From Clostridia bacterium (lineage in GTDB: Bacteria; Bacillota; Clostridia; Oscillospirales; Acutalibacteraceae), in assembly GCA_017414965.1 (NCBI GenBank), contig JAFQJL010000022.1, positions 1-57,226 of the forward strand: a stretch of DNA of 57,226 nucleotides, written 5' to 3'. Below, piece by piece: positions 1 to 8,552 of the stretch (within the stretch, counting starts at the first letter, position 1; every line of letters begins with the position of its first letter). The notes beneath the pieces were generated by a model. That model was not told the origin of the DNA. It saw nothing but the letters and a program-made list of their open reading frames with translations, and did no database searches. The position numbers were made by a program, and so were the translations under genes.

Positions 1-99
1 GAATCCTCCCCCCGCAACCAAAATGAAACAGGGCATCCAAGCGGATGTCCTGTTTCGTTTTCGATACAGAGTATTCGAACCTCCGACCGACGGGTTTCC
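1..99. repeat. 99-bp direct repeat, copy 1 (tRNA 3' end plus hairpin)
   Basis: Identical to 247-345. It opens with the 3' end of a tRNA: part of a T-loop, then an acceptor strand ending CCCCGCAACCA (CCA at 18-20). The A just before the discriminator A resembles initiator tRNA-fMet, where position 72 is A. A 14-bp hairpin (25-56, one G-T pair) followed by GTTTT comes next. The 5' part of the tRNA, if it exists, lies outside the window. No gene is credible in 1-387; the short open frames here are spurious. Confidence 0.75.
25..61 (+). terminator. hairpin terminator behind tRNA 3' end (copy 1)
   Basis: GAAACAGGGCATCC pairs with GGATGTCCTGTTTC around an AAGC loop and is followed by GTTTT. The position right after the CCA suggests the transcription terminator of the upstream tRNA gene. 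It is duplicated at 271-307. Confidence 0.6.
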
Positions 100-246
100 G
101 GAGCAACCGCTGCGAGCGCCGCCGGTGGCGGATGAAGCGAGCAGAGGTTGGCGCAGCGGTCGAAATTCGCCGAGCGATAGCGAGAAAGCGAATTTCGGGC
201 ACCGCAAGAGTGCAAGCAAGCGCAAAGCGCTTGCGCGAAGAGGTTC
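100..246. other. structured spacer between the two 99-bp repeats
   Basis: This 147-bp segment is full of inverted repeats: ACCGCTGCG near 107 against CGCAGCGGT near 152, GAAATTCGC (162-170) against GCGAATTTC (188-196), and GCAAGCGC against GCGCTTGC (216-234). It ends with AGAGGTTC, which completes a T-arm for the second tRNA 3' end. No 5' acceptor strand (GCGGGG) is present, so there is no complete tRNA here. It could be a structured RNA or a decayed mobile element. Confidence 0.4.
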
Positions 247-345
247 GAATCCTCCCCCCGCAACCAAAATGAAACAGGGCATCCAAGCGGATGTCCTGTT
301 TCGTTTTCGATACAGAGTATTCGAACCTCCGACCGACGGGTTTCC
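247..345. repeat. 99-bp direct repeat, copy 2 (tRNA 3' end plus hairpin)
   Basis: Exact copy of 1-99. With 239-246 it forms a T-arm and acceptor 3' strand with CCA at 264-266, then the hairpin and T-run at 271-307. A duplicated tRNA 3' end is what integrases leave as attL/attR, so the pair may mark a small or decayed insertion; tandem duplication is the alternative. Confidence 0.7.
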
Positions 346-392
346 TTTCAAAGTGGGGTTGGGATAAAATTTGCGGCAAATCACAAATTGTA

Positions 393-421
393 TTTAAAAA
401 AAGACAAATGTATGTTATACT
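393..421 (+). promoter_or_regulatory. putative sigma-A promoter of nitrilase-family gene
   Basis: TTTAAA (393-398), 17 bp, TATACT (416-421). The -35 box is weak. It lies just upstream of the TTG start at 448. Confidence 0.4.
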
Positions 422-447
422 GTGATGTGGGAAGAAGGTGCTGCTTT

Positions 448-1284
448 TTGAAAATCACTGTCGTACAACCGCCCTATTTCATAGGGGGTCATCCGGATGA
501 ACAAATTGCCGATTTTTTAACAAAGGAACTGCAAACCGTTGAAAAGGACTCGTTAATCGTCTTGCCCGAGTATTCCAACGCAGGTGGTATTTCGGACGTT
601 GAAAGCGAAAAAGCCGCTATGCCTCGCGCTAAAGAAATGCTGAAAACGGCCGCGACGATTGCCAAAGAAAAATCCGCCTATATCGCCATCAACGTTCTAG
701 AGGACAGAAACGGGGAAATTAAAAACAGTACCTATTTGTTTGATAAAAAAGGGGACGTTTCCTTTATTTATGATAAAATCCATCTGCCGCCAAGCGAAAT
801 TGCTTTAGGCGTCCAATACGGAGACGGCGCTTGCGTTTGCGATCTGGATGGTATACGATTTGGGTTTTTGACCTGCTATGACGTGTATTTCAACGAACAG
901 ATCGAATTTCTGGCATCCCAAAAGCCGGATATCGTGCTGATTCCCGGTTATCAGCGAGGAGAAACGACCGATATTATTCGAGCGCAAACCAAGCTGATTG
1001 CGTTTCGGTGCAACAGCTTCGTTGCGAAATCCTCCTACTCGATGAACAGCGACGAAAAAGGCGGTTGTTCTATGATCGTTGCCCCCAATGGCGAAGTGCT
1101 GAAAGATCTGGGCAAGGAAGTAGGCCGTATTTCGGCAGAAATCGATCCGCACGATAAACATATGCGCACTGCCGGCTTTGGCGGCGAGTTGATCCGTAAC
1201 GACGATTTTATAAACAACGGGCTTCGTCCCGAGGTCTTCAAACATGAACCGATACCAAGCATCTGCGAGGGTTCGATGCTATAA
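448..1284 (+). CDS. carbon-nitrogen hydrolase (nitrilase superfamily)
   Basis: A 278-aa cytoplasmic amidohydrolase of the nitrilase superfamily, which cleaves non-peptide C-N bonds in amides, ureides or nitriles. The Glu-Lys-Cys triad is visible: E41 (LPEYS), K110 (YDKIHLPPSE) and C143 (FLTCYDVYF). The TTG start at 448 is chosen because an AAGAAGGTG ribosome site sits about 8 nt upstream and the frame then starts directly at the first beta strand (KITVVQPP). An in-frame start at 388 would add 20 residues unlike the family. It is followed after 16 nt by the DUF4097 gene, so the two may be co-transcribed. The substrate cannot be told from sequence; omega-amidase or N-carbamoyl amidohydrolase activities are options. 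Confidence 0.85.
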   Translation: MKITVVQPPYFIGGHPDEQIADFLTKELQTVEKDSLIVLPEYSNAGGISDVESEKAAMPRAKEMLKTAATIAKEKSAYIAINVLEDRNGEIKNSTYLFDKKGDVSFIYDKIHLPPSEIALGVQYGDGACVCDLDGIRFGFLTCYDVYFNEQIEFLASQKPDIVLIPGYQRGETTDIIRAQTKLIAFRCNSFVAKSSYSMNSDEKGGCSMIVAPNGEVLKDLGKEVGRISAEIDPHDKHMRTAGFGGELIRNDDFINNGLRPEVFKHEPIPSICEGSML

Positions 1285-1300
1285 ATAAGGAGGGGTTTTT

Positions 1301-2257
1301 GTGAGTAAGGGAGCGAAAATTTGGCTGACGATTGCCTTGATACTGCTGGCATGCGGGCTTGTCTTTGTGGCCATTCTGGCGGCAAACGATTGGGATATTG
1401 CAAAAATCGGCACCACACAATACGAAACCAACACCCACGCGATCAGCGAATCTTTCCGCGACATATCGATGGATACCGATACCGCCGATATCGTGTTTGT
1501 GCCTGCCCAAGATGACACGAGCACGGTGGTCTGCTTCGAGCCGTCAAACGCCCAGCATACAGTCGCGGTCAAGGATGGCACTCTCGTCATTGAAAGCGTC
1601 GATAACCGGCGCTGGTACGAGCGCATTTTCAGCTTTGCCGCGCCGAAAATCACGCTGACGATTCCGCAAGGCGAATACGGCGTACTGTCGATAGACGAAG
1701 ACACCGGCGACGTGGAGATCCCCAAACCGTTCCGGTTTGAGCGCATGGATCTGGCGCTGAGCACCGGTAGCGTCAAGAGCGCCGCGTCCGCTTTGGAGAG
1801 CATCAACGTAGCGGCGAGCACGGGAAATATCCGCCTTGAAAACGCCTCCGCAGCCGAACTGGATCTTTCGGTTTCAACGGGCGAGATCACGCTCACCGAC
1901 GTCACCTGCAAAGGCTCGATTAACACTCGCGTTTCCACCGGCCAGATGATTTTAACCAATGTCACCTGCCAAAACGTGATCTCCGACGGAAGCACGGGCG
2001 AGATTTTCCTCAAAAATGTAGTGGCCGGCGAAAAGCTCTCGCTGGAAAGAAGCACCGGCGATATTCGGCTTGACGGCGTCGACGCGGCCGAGATTTTCAT
2101 CGAAACCGATACCGGTGACGTAACCGGCACGCTGCTTTCGGAAAAGGTGTTTATCGCCGAGGCAGATACCGGCAAGGTCCGCGTTCCCAAAACAACCTCC
2201 GGCGGAAAATGTGAGATCTCTACCTCCACCGGCGATATTCACATTCGGATTGAGTAA
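1301..2257 (+). CDS. DUF4097-family putative membrane-anchored beta-helix protein
   Basis: A 318-aa protein with an N-terminal hydrophobic segment (about residues 7-29) and an extracytoplasmic-looking body of short repeats of the form 'STGDI' / 'DTGDV', spaced about 20 residues apart. This pattern is typical of DUF4097 (putative adhesin) proteins, which fold as a parallel beta-helix and often accompany envelope-stress or two-component systems. Start is GTG behind AAGGAGGGG. The gene follows the nitrilase gene by 16 nt and ends at a strong hairpin terminator. The role is unknown; no partner regulator is next to it. Confidence 0.75.
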   Translation: MSKGAKIWLTIALILLACGLVFVAILAANDWDIAKIGTTQYETNTHAISESFRDISMDTDTADIVFVPAQDDTSTVVCFEPSNAQHTVAVKDGTLVIESVDNRRWYERIFSFAAPKITLTIPQGEYGVLSIDEDTGDVEIPKPFRFERMDLALSTGSVKSAASALESINVAASTGNIRLENASAAELDLSVSTGEITLTDVTCKGSINTRVSTGQMILTNVTCQNVISDGSTGEIFLKNVVAGEKLSLERSTGDIRLDGVDAAEIFIETDTGDVTGTLLSEKVFIAEADTGKVRVPKTTSGGKCEISTSTGDIHIRIE

Positions 2258-2259
2258 TT

Positions 2260-2289
2260 AAAAAACACACCCTCACGGGTGTGTTTTTT
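2260..2289. terminator. bidirectional terminator
   Basis: AACACACCC-TCAC-GGGTGTGTT with A-tracts and T-tracts on both sides, between the convergent DUF4097 and aspA genes. Confidence 0.85.
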
Positions 2290-2292
2290 GCT

Positions 2293-3669
2293 TTATACCA
2301 TCGTTTCGGGATCGAGGATCTTTTCAACCTCTTCCTCCGAAAACAGCTGTGCGTTTTTGAGCACGTCGCGGACGTTTTGTCCTGTTTTGAGCGCCGTCTT
2401 GGCGATGTCCGCCGACTCCTTGTAGCCGACCTTCGGGCAGATGGCGGTGATGACACCCACCGAGCCCTCCACCAGCTCGCGACAGCGCTCGGGATTGGCG
2501 GTGATGCCCACCACGCAGTTGTCCGTAAAGGTCTGCACCGCGCCGGTCAGCGCCACAATGGATTCAAACAGCTTGTGATACAGCACCGGCTCGGCGAAGT
2601 TTAACTCCAACTGACCGGCCTCTGCCGCCATCGTGATGGTGGTGTCGTTGCCGATCACACAAAACGCCGCCTGACTCATCACCTCGGGGATGACCGGATT
2701 GACCTTGCCGGGCATAATGGACGAGCCGTTTTGCATAGCCGGCAGGTTGATCTCCTCAAATCCGCAACGCGGACCGGAGGACATCAGCCGGAAGTCGTTG
2801 GCCATCTTGGAGCAGGAGATCGCACAGGTTTTGAGCACCGAGGACACGTTGGCAAACGAATCCAGATTCTGCGTACCGTCGATCAGATCGTCCGCCTTGA
2901 CCAGCGGCAGTCCGCAGATCTCCGACAACGTCGGCGCCAGCGCCTCCACGTACGCCGGATTGGCGTTGAGCGCCGTACCGATCGCGGTACCGCCCAGATT
3001 GATAGCGTACATCTCCTTGATAACGCGGCTCATGCGCCGGTAATCGCGCGAGACCGCGCGGTGATACGCGCCAAACTCCGCACCCAAGCGAATCGGCACG
3101 GCATCTTGCATCTGCGTGCGTCCCATTTTGATGACCGAGTGGAACTCGATCTCCTTGGCGTGCAGGGCATCGCACAGACGCCCTACCTGCTCGATCGCTT
3201 TTTGCAACAGCTTGACGGTGGTGATCTTCGCGGCGGTCGGAATGACGTCGTTGGTCGACTGCGCGCGGTTGACGTGGTCGTTGGGATGCACCAGCGAGTA
3301 ATCGCCCTTTTGTCCGCCGAGGATCTCGATCGCGCGGTTGGCGATCACCTCGTTGGCGTTCATATTGGCGGTCGTGCCGGCGCCGCCCTGAATGGGATCG
3401 CAGATAAACTGATCGTGCAAGCGGCCGGCCAAAATCTCATCGCAGGCGGCACAAATGGCTTCCATTTTCTCCTTATCCAGTTCCCCCACCCGATAGTTGC
3501 AAATGGCGCAAGCTTTTTTGATCTCCGCCAGTGAGCAGATAAATTCCGTCCGCAGATGCTGTCCGGTAATCTGAAAGTTTTCGTGTCCACGAAGCGACTG
3601 TACACCATAATATGCCTCCGCCGGCACCTGTTTGGTGCCAATGGAGTCGGATTCCATTCTGTATTTCAT
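2293..3669 (-). CDS. aspA: aspartate ammonia-lyase
   Basis: A 458-aa enzyme that deaminates L-aspartate to fumarate and ammonia; cytoplasmic tetramer of the aspartase/fumarase superfamily. Visible motifs are GGAGTTANMNANEV (95-108), HPNDHVNRAQSTND (128-141) and the signature loop GSSIMPGKVNP (315-325), whose second Ser is the catalytic base in the family. The N-terminal VPAEAYYGVQSLRG favours aspartase over class II fumarase. The ATG at 3669 lies 7-8 nt behind GGAGGG; an upstream in-frame TTG overlaps that ribosome site. It has its own promoter (3699-3727). It may supply fumarate for anaerobic metabolism. Confidence 0.92.
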   Translation of the reverse strand: MKYRMESDSIGTKQVPAEAYYGVQSLRGHENFQITGQHLRTEFICSLAEIKKACAICNYRVGELDKEKMEAICAACDEILAGRLHDQFICDPIQGGAGTTANMNANEVIANRAIEILGGQKGDYSLVHPNDHVNRAQSTNDVIPTAAKITTVKLLQKAIEQVGRLCDALHAKEIEFHSVIKMGRTQMQDAVPIRLGAEFGAYHRAVSRDYRRMSRVIKEMYAINLGGTAIGTALNANPAYVEALAPTLSEICGLPLVKADDLIDGTQNLDSFANVSSVLKTCAISCSKMANDFRLMSSGPRCGFEEINLPAMQNGSSIMPGKVNPVIPEVMSQAAFCVIGNDTTITMAAEAGQLELNFAEPVLYHKLFESIVALTGAVQTFTDNCVVGITANPERCRELVEGSVGVITAICPKVGYKESADIAKTALKTGQNVRDVLKNAQLFSEEEVEKILDPETMV

Positions 3670-3698
3670 CAATCTGCCCTCCAAATTTCGTTTTTTTC

Positions 3699-3727
3699 AT
3701 TGTAGCATCGCGCCATTTTGTTGTAAA
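3699..3727 (-). promoter_or_regulatory. promoter of aspA
   Basis: Minus-strand TTTACA, 17 bp, TACAAT, ending about 30 bp before the aspA start. The rest of the 335-bp divergent spacer (3670-4004) holds only the MATE promoter and AT-rich sequence. Confidence 0.65.
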
Positions 3728-3923
3728 GTGGGGCTATCTCGTCCGTTTTCCGCGTAGTTATGGCATTTTCCGAAAAAGTTTTTGCTTTGGAAAAATCCGC
3801 TTCCGCTTCGCCGAAAAAATTTTGGCGGTTTTTTGATTGCTCAAAGGATATTGCGAAAGTTTTGGAAAATCAAAAAAATATGTATATTGTGCTACTTTGT
3901 TGCATTTTCCTTGTCAATTGTTG

Positions 3924-3952
3924 TTGACTATCGTGACTCAATATATTATAGT
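3924..3952 (+). promoter_or_regulatory. promoter of MATE exporter gene
   Basis: TTGACT, 17 bp, TATAGT: a good sigma-A match about 50 bp before the start codon. Confidence 0.7.
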
Positions 3953-4004
3953 ATAGAAAACACAACAAAGCGCTATCTCTCATAGCCTTATGGGGTGATC
4001 CTCG

Positions 4005-5375
4005 ATGAAAAAAGAAGTCAATATGCTCTCTGGTCCCATTATGAAGGGGCTTCTGACCATCTCGCTTCCCGTGATGGTGATGAACGTGGTGCAGTCGCTG
4101 TTTAACATCGTCGATATGACGGTGTTGAAAACGTTCGACTCCTCCGGCGGTATGGCGGTTGGCGCGGTCGGCACGTGTAGCACGCTGATCTCGCTGATTA
4201 CCGGCCTGCTCATCGGCACGGCGGCGGGCGCCAACGTCGTGATCGCCAAACACATCGGCGCCGGCGACAAGGACGGCGTGGAGCGCGCCGTAGGCACCTC
4301 GGTGGTGTTTTCGGTGCTGGGCGGCGCGGCATTGGCTATCATCGGCGTGATTTTCGGCAAGACGTTTTTGACGTGGACGAATTGCCCCGAATCCCTGCTG
4401 GAGCAAGCGACGCTGTACTTCCGGCTGTACTTTGCCGGCTCGCCGCTTTTGATGCTTTACAATTTCTGCGCGGCCATTTTGCGCTCCACCGGTGACTCCA
4501 AGCGTCCGATGATCTTTTTGCTTTCGGGCGGCGTGGTCAAGATCGCCTGCAACCTCTTGTTTGTAGCGGTATGCAAATGGGAAGTGCTCGGTGTGGCGCT
4601 GGCCACCATCCTCTCGTGGTCGTTTTCAGCCGCACTCGCCATGATTGCCCTGCTGAAAACCGACAGCATCATCCGGATCAAGCGTCGGCATCTCCGTCTT
4701 TACAAAGCGGAGTTAAAGGAGATCTTATCCATTGGCTTGCCGGCCGGACTGCAGCAGTCGATGTACGCCATCGCCAACGTGATCATCTCCGCCACCGTCA
4801 ACACCTTTGGCGCGGCGGCCACCACCGGTATCTCGATCGCCAATACCTTTGACAATATCATTTATCAGATCGCCCACGCCCCGTCGCTGGCGGTCATGCC
4901 GTACGTTAGCCAGAACATCGGCAACCACAACGTTCCCCGCGCCAAAAAAGCGGTGTTTGACGGCGTGATGCTTTCGCTTATTTTGTCGGGATCGATCGGT
5001 GCGCTGTCGGCGATCTTCTCCGGTCCGCTGTCATCTATTATGTCAAGCAATCCGGAGGTCATCGCGTATTCCCAGCAGAAGATGCTCATCATCTCCAGCA
5101 CGTATTTCATCTGCGGCATCAACAACACGCTGGACGCGGCGCTGCGCGGTATGGGCAAACCGATGGTGCCCACCGTTTTGGCACTGATCTACCTCTGCGC
5201 CTTGCGGTTCATCTGGGTATACTTCATCTTCCCGCTGTACCCCACGCTGACCTTCCTGTATTTGGTTTGGCCGATCGGCTGGACGCTGCAGCTGGTCACC
5301 TTGCTGATTTTCTACTTCCCTACCGTCAAATGGCAGACCCTCAAACACGCGAAATTCGCACCCAAACCCGAATAA
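4005..5375 (+). CDS. MATE-family multidrug/sodium antiporter
   Basis: A 456-aa polytopic membrane protein of the MATE (MatE/NorM) family, which exports drugs or metabolites using a Na+ or H+ gradient. The length and about 12 hydrophobic segments fit. The N-terminus GPIMKGLLTISLPVMV is the typical start of helix 1, and a second internal half begins near residue 235 (LSIGLPAGLQQSMYAIANVI), matching the family's two-fold repeat. Start ATG at 4005 follows GGGGTGATC. The gene is monocistronic, with its own promoter and a hairpin terminator. The exported compound is not predictable. Confidence 0.9.
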   Translation: MKKEVNMLSGPIMKGLLTISLPVMVMNVVQSLFNIVDMTVLKTFDSSGGMAVGAVGTCSTLISLITGLLIGTAAGANVVIAKHIGAGDKDGVERAVGTSVVFSVLGGAALAIIGVIFGKTFLTWTNCPESLLEQATLYFRLYFAGSPLLMLYNFCAAILRSTGDSKRPMIFLLSGGVVKIACNLLFVAVCKWEVLGVALATILSWSFSAALAMIALLKTDSIIRIKRRHLRLYKAELKEILSIGLPAGLQQSMYAIANVIISATVNTFGAAATTGISIANTFDNIIYQIAHAPSLAVMPYVSQNIGNHNVPRAKKAVFDGVMLSLILSGSIGALSAIFSGPLSSIMSSNPEVIAYSQQKMLIISSTYFICGINNTLDAALRGMGKPMVPTVLALIYLCALRFIWVYFIFPLYPTLTFLYLVWPIGWTLQLVTLLIFYFPTVKWQTLKHAKFAPKPE

Positions 5376-5380
5376 TTCCC

Positions 5381-5413
5381 CGCCCTCTCGGAACCTTCCG
5401 AGGGGGCGTTTTT
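5381..5413 (+). terminator. terminator of MATE gene
   Basis: CGCCCTCTCGGAA-CC-TTCCGAGGGGGCG followed by TTTTT. Confidence 0.85.
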
Positions 5414-5431
5414 GTGGTTTGTCGAAAACGG

Positions 5432-5460
5432 TTGCATTGTGCGGAAATATGTGGTAAAAT
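5432..5460 (+). promoter_or_regulatory. promoter of DUF898 gene
   Basis: TTGCAT, 17 bp, TAAAAT, 30 bp upstream of the ATG at 5490. Confidence 0.65.
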
Positions 5461-5489
5461 TAAGGAAATTAAACGAGGAGGGATTGTCC

Positions 5490-6953
5490 ATGTTATCCGT
5501 AGCAAGAATTCTTTTAGTCTTCGGCATCTTCGCAGTCCTCGCAATCATTGCCATCGTTCTCGTCGCCGTTTTGTCCAAATCCAAAAACACCGAAACGGCA
5601 GAAACCAAAGACGGCTCGTATTTTGACGGCGGCACCCTCGGGTATATCGGGTACAGCCTGCTGGTCGGGTTCGTCACGTCCATCACCCTCGGCATTGCGT
5701 TTCCGTGGATGTGCTGCTTGATGCAGCGCTGGATCGCCAAGCACACGGTGGTGTGCGGCAAGCGTATGACCTTTGACGGCACCGGCGTGCAGCTGATCGG
5801 TCGTTTCCTCCTATGGGGATTTTTGACCATCATCACCTTCGGCATCTACGGCTTTTGGATGTCGCTGGCGATCAAGAAATGGATCACCAAGCACACGCAT
5901 TTCGTGGGCGAGGAGGACAACAACAGCTACTTCGACGGCGGTATCGGCGGTCTGATCGGCACCAATATTTTGGCTACGCTGGTTACGATCGTGCCGTTTG
6001 TCGGCTTTGCGTGGTCCAACATCATTCGACTGCGCTGGGAGCGCAAGCACACGGTGGTGGATTCCCGTCGGCTGTCGTTTGAAGGCACGGTCGGCACGTT
6101 CTTCTTGAAATATCTGCTGTGGGGCTTCCTCACCATCATCACGCTGGGCATCTACGGCCTGTTCGTGCCGGTGAAAAACCTCAAGTTGGAGGCGGAAAAC
6201 ACCCTCGATCACGAGCATACTCCCGCGGCGCTGATGGCGCAGAGCGAATACCGCAACACCGTGCAAAACACGGTGTCCGCCAACAAAAATTACAACACCG
6301 AATTTGAGATGGAAGGTCTCAAGGCCGGCATCAACGACACGACCGACGAAGCCGCCTTGCGCGCGGCTGCCGACGGCGGTTTGCGCTGCGCGCAGTATCT
6401 GTATGTTACGCGGTACGCCGACGGACAGGTTGCCGAGGAGCCGTATGCTTCGATGCTCAAGGCATCGGCGGAAGCCGGTTATGCGCCGGCGATGTGCCTG
6501 TGCGCGCTGACCAACGAGACGGACGAAGCCCGCAAAAACGAGTGGTTGGATCGCGCGGCGGAACAGGGACAGATCGCCGCCATCCACAATCGTCTGGCTG
6601 CCAATGCGGCCGCCGGCTTGGCCGCGACAACCGCGGCGGCTGCGTATCCGCTTTTGAAAAAAGCGGTGTTTTACGCCGACGTTTTGAGTGCGGCGGACGA
6701 GCCGCTGTCGGATGAGGAGATCCTCGCCGCCAAGCAATGCGCGATGGCGATCCGCAAGATCGATTCCGGAAAGTCCGTTTCCTCCAAGGTGGGCGCCGGT
6801 GCGATTATCGGTATCGTGGTGGCGATTCTGGCGCTGTTTGGACTGCTGGCCGCTGTGGCCGCGCTGTTTATGGGCAAATCGATGCCCGCTGTCAGAGACG
6901 AGGCTCCCCTCGACTACGGCAACGCCGCGGTAGTCGCCGCAGATTCTCTATAA
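5490..6953 (+). CDS. DUF898 (YjgN-like) membrane protein with C-terminal Sel1-like region
   Basis: A 487-aa protein. After an N-terminal membrane segment (about 1-25) there are two consecutive DUF898-type units of about 100 residues. Each begins YFDGG and carries two hydrophobic segments and 'W..KHT' motifs (RWIAKHT, KWITKHT, RWERKHT), with 'LLWGFLTIITxGIYG' in both. Residues of roughly 280-420 are alanine-rich alpha-helical repeats (AADGGLRCAQYLY, ASAEAGYAPAMCLCAL, AAEQGQIAAIH) that look like Sel1/TPR repeats, then a further membrane segment near the C-terminus. The ATG at 5490 follows CGAGGAGGG; an upstream GTG start lacks a ribosome site. Function unknown. Confidence 0.75.
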   Translation: MLSVARILLVFGIFAVLAIIAIVLVAVLSKSKNTETAETKDGSYFDGGTLGYIGYSLLVGFVTSITLGIAFPWMCCLMQRWIAKHTVVCGKRMTFDGTGVQLIGRFLLWGFLTIITFGIYGFWMSLAIKKWITKHTHFVGEEDNNSYFDGGIGGLIGTNILATLVTIVPFVGFAWSNIIRLRWERKHTVVDSRRLSFEGTVGTFFLKYLLWGFLTIITLGIYGLFVPVKNLKLEAENTLDHEHTPAALMAQSEYRNTVQNTVSANKNYNTEFEMEGLKAGINDTTDEAALRAAADGGLRCAQYLYVTRYADGQVAEEPYASMLKASAEAGYAPAMCLCALTNETDEARKNEWLDRAAEQGQIAAIHNRLAANAAAGLAATTAAAAYPLLKKAVFYADVLSAADEPLSDEEILAAKQCAMAIRKIDSGKSVSSKVGAGAIIGIVVAILALFGLLAAVAALFMGKSMPAVRDEAPLDYGNAAVVAADSL

Positions 6954-6957
6954 TACG

Positions 6958-6991
6958 AAAACCGTCCTTGGAAATCCAAGGGCGGTTTTTT
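6958..6991 (+). terminator. terminator of DUF898 gene
   Basis: AACCGTCCTTGGA-AA-TCCAAGGGCGGTT followed by TTTT. Confidence 0.8.
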
Positions 6992-7012
6992 GCAAAATTT
7001 TCCGTTTTCTAT

Positions 7013-7040
7013 TGTCATTTTTTCAAAATTGTTGTATCAT
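7013..7040 (+). promoter_or_regulatory. promoter of glnA
   Basis: TTGTCA, 16 bp, TATCAT. No clear GlnR-type dyad is visible around it. Confidence 0.5.
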
Positions 7041-7073
7041 AAATGCAAAGAAAACTCAAAAGGAGTGTGTTGT

Positions 7074-8498
7074 ATGAGCAAAAGCGTAAAGGACATTTTG
7101 AAAATGATCCGTGACAACGGCATCGAGATGGTCGATTTTAAAATGGTCGACATCAACGGTCAATACCGTCACGTGACCATTCCGGCGCAGAATTTCTCGG
7201 AGGATACCATGACCAGTGGCATCGGCTTTGATGCCTCCAACTACGGCTACGCCGTGGTGGAAAAGAGCGATATGGTGTTTATCCCCGATCCCGACACCGC
7301 GGTGATCGATCCGTTCTGCGATATCCCCACCCTGTCGATGACCGGTAATGCGATGATCATCGATTCCCCCGAAAACCGCCCGCTGGCGCAGTATCCGCGT
7401 AACATCGTGCTGGCCGCCGAGCAGTATATGAAGGACAGCGGTGTGGCCGATACCATGCTCATTTTGCCGGAATTTGAGTTCTACCTCTTTGATCAGGTCG
7501 GCTGGGAGGTGCAGCCGTACAGCATCAGCGCCACGCTGGATGCACAGCAGTCCTACTTCAACAGCGCCTCCGAGGGCAAGGGCGTAATCGTACCGAAGCA
7601 GAAGGCCTATCACGTGGCCAAGCCGTTTGACGTTGCGTACGAATGCCGCAGCGAGATGTGTATGCATATGCGCGACGCCGGCATTGCGATCAACTATCAT
7701 CATCCGGAAGTCGCGGCCTCCGGTCAGTTTGAGATCGAGCCGCAGCTCGGCCCGATGTCGCAGATGGCGGACGCCACGATGATGATCAAGTACATCATCC
7801 ACAACACCGCCTTGAAGCACGGCAAGACCGCCACCTTTATGCCCAAACCGATTTTGGGCGAAGCCGGCAGCGGTATGCACGTGCATATGCTGCTGCTCAA
7901 GGACGGCGAGCCGGTATTCTCGGACGACAACGGCTACGCGCATCTGAGTAAGGAAGCGCACTGGTTTATGGGCGGTCTGCTCAAGCACATCCATTCGCTG
8001 TGCGCACTGACCAACCCCAGCACCAACTCCTTTAAGCGTCTCATTCCCGGCTACGAAGCGCCGGTCACGGTGGGCTACGCCACCTCCAACCGCAGCGCCG
8101 TTATCCGCATCCCCGCCTACGCCAAGGCGCCGGACAAGCGCCGCTTTGAGCTGCGCAACCCCGATGCGACCTGCAACCCGTATTTCTGCTACGCCGCCAT
8201 CCTGATGGCCGGCTTGGACGGTATCAAAAACCAGATCGATCCGCACGAAAACGGCTGGGGTCCGTACGACGTCAATCTCTACCACCTGCCCGAAGAGGAA
8301 AAAGCCAAGCTCCAGGGCTTGCCCACCACCCTCGACGAAGCGCTCTCGGCGCTGGAGGCCGACCACGATTATCTGACGGCCGGCGGCGTGTTCCCGGAGG
8401 AGCTCATCCAAAACTTTATCGCCGCCAAGCGTGCGGAATGCCGCGAGTTGGCCGCGATCCCCAATCCGGCGGAATACGAACGGTACTACAACCTGTAA
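7074..8498 (+). CDS. glnA: glutamine synthetase, type I
   Basis: A 474-aa enzyme that makes L-glutamine from glutamate, ammonia and ATP; dodecameric and cytoplasmic. Family motifs in order are the beta-grasp start DFKMVDINGQYRHVTIP, LPEFEFYLFD (metal ligands), NYHHPEVAASGQFEIE, GSGMHVHMLL, NSFKRLIPGYEAP and NRSAVIRIP. The ATG at 7074 is preceded by AAAAGGAG. An open frame extends 84 nt upstream but lacks a ribosome site and family similarity. The gene is monocistronic, with its own promoter and a shared bidirectional terminator. It is longer than the usual 444-aa GSI-alpha enzymes of Gram-positives. Confidence 0.95.
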   Translation: MSKSVKDILKMIRDNGIEMVDFKMVDINGQYRHVTIPAQNFSEDTMTSGIGFDASNYGYAVVEKSDMVFIPDPDTAVIDPFCDIPTLSMTGNAMIIDSPENRPLAQYPRNIVLAAEQYMKDSGVADTMLILPEFEFYLFDQVGWEVQPYSISATLDAQQSYFNSASEGKGVIVPKQKAYHVAKPFDVAYECRSEMCMHMRDAGIAINYHHPEVAASGQFEIEPQLGPMSQMADATMMIKYIIHNTALKHGKTATFMPKPILGEAGSGMHVHMLLLKDGEPVFSDDNGYAHLSKEAHWFMGGLLKHIHSLCALTNPSTNSFKRLIPGYEAPVTVGYATSNRSAVIRIPAYAKAPDKRRFELRNPDATCNPYFCYAAILMAGLDGIKNQIDPHENGWGPYDVNLYHLPEEEKAKLQGLPTTLDEALSALEADHDYLTAGGVFPEELIQNFIAAKRAECRELAAIPNPAEYERYYNL

Positions 8499-8504
8499 GA
8501 CAAC

Positions 8505-8542
8505 AAAAAATCGTCCCCAACAACCGTTGGGGACGATTTTTT
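8505..8542. terminator. bidirectional terminator
   Basis: AAAAAATCGTCCCCAA-loop-TTGGGGACGATTTTTT between convergent glnA and the NhaC-family gene. Confidence 0.9.
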
Positions 8543-8552
8543 ATGTGTTTGT

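Noticed and set aside
113-277. Possible complete tRNA ending at the second CCA
   Set aside because: No 5' acceptor strand complementary to CCCCGCA and no anticodon arm can be found upstream, so only the 3' end is real.
23-367. Open frames across the left repeats
   Set aside because: They translate tRNA and hairpin sequence, with no ribosome site; repeated peptides only mirror the DNA repeat.
7056-8411. Long open frame antisense to glnA (451 codons)
   Set aside because: Low-complexity His/Val/Gly composition from GC-rich antisense of a clear glutamine synthetase.
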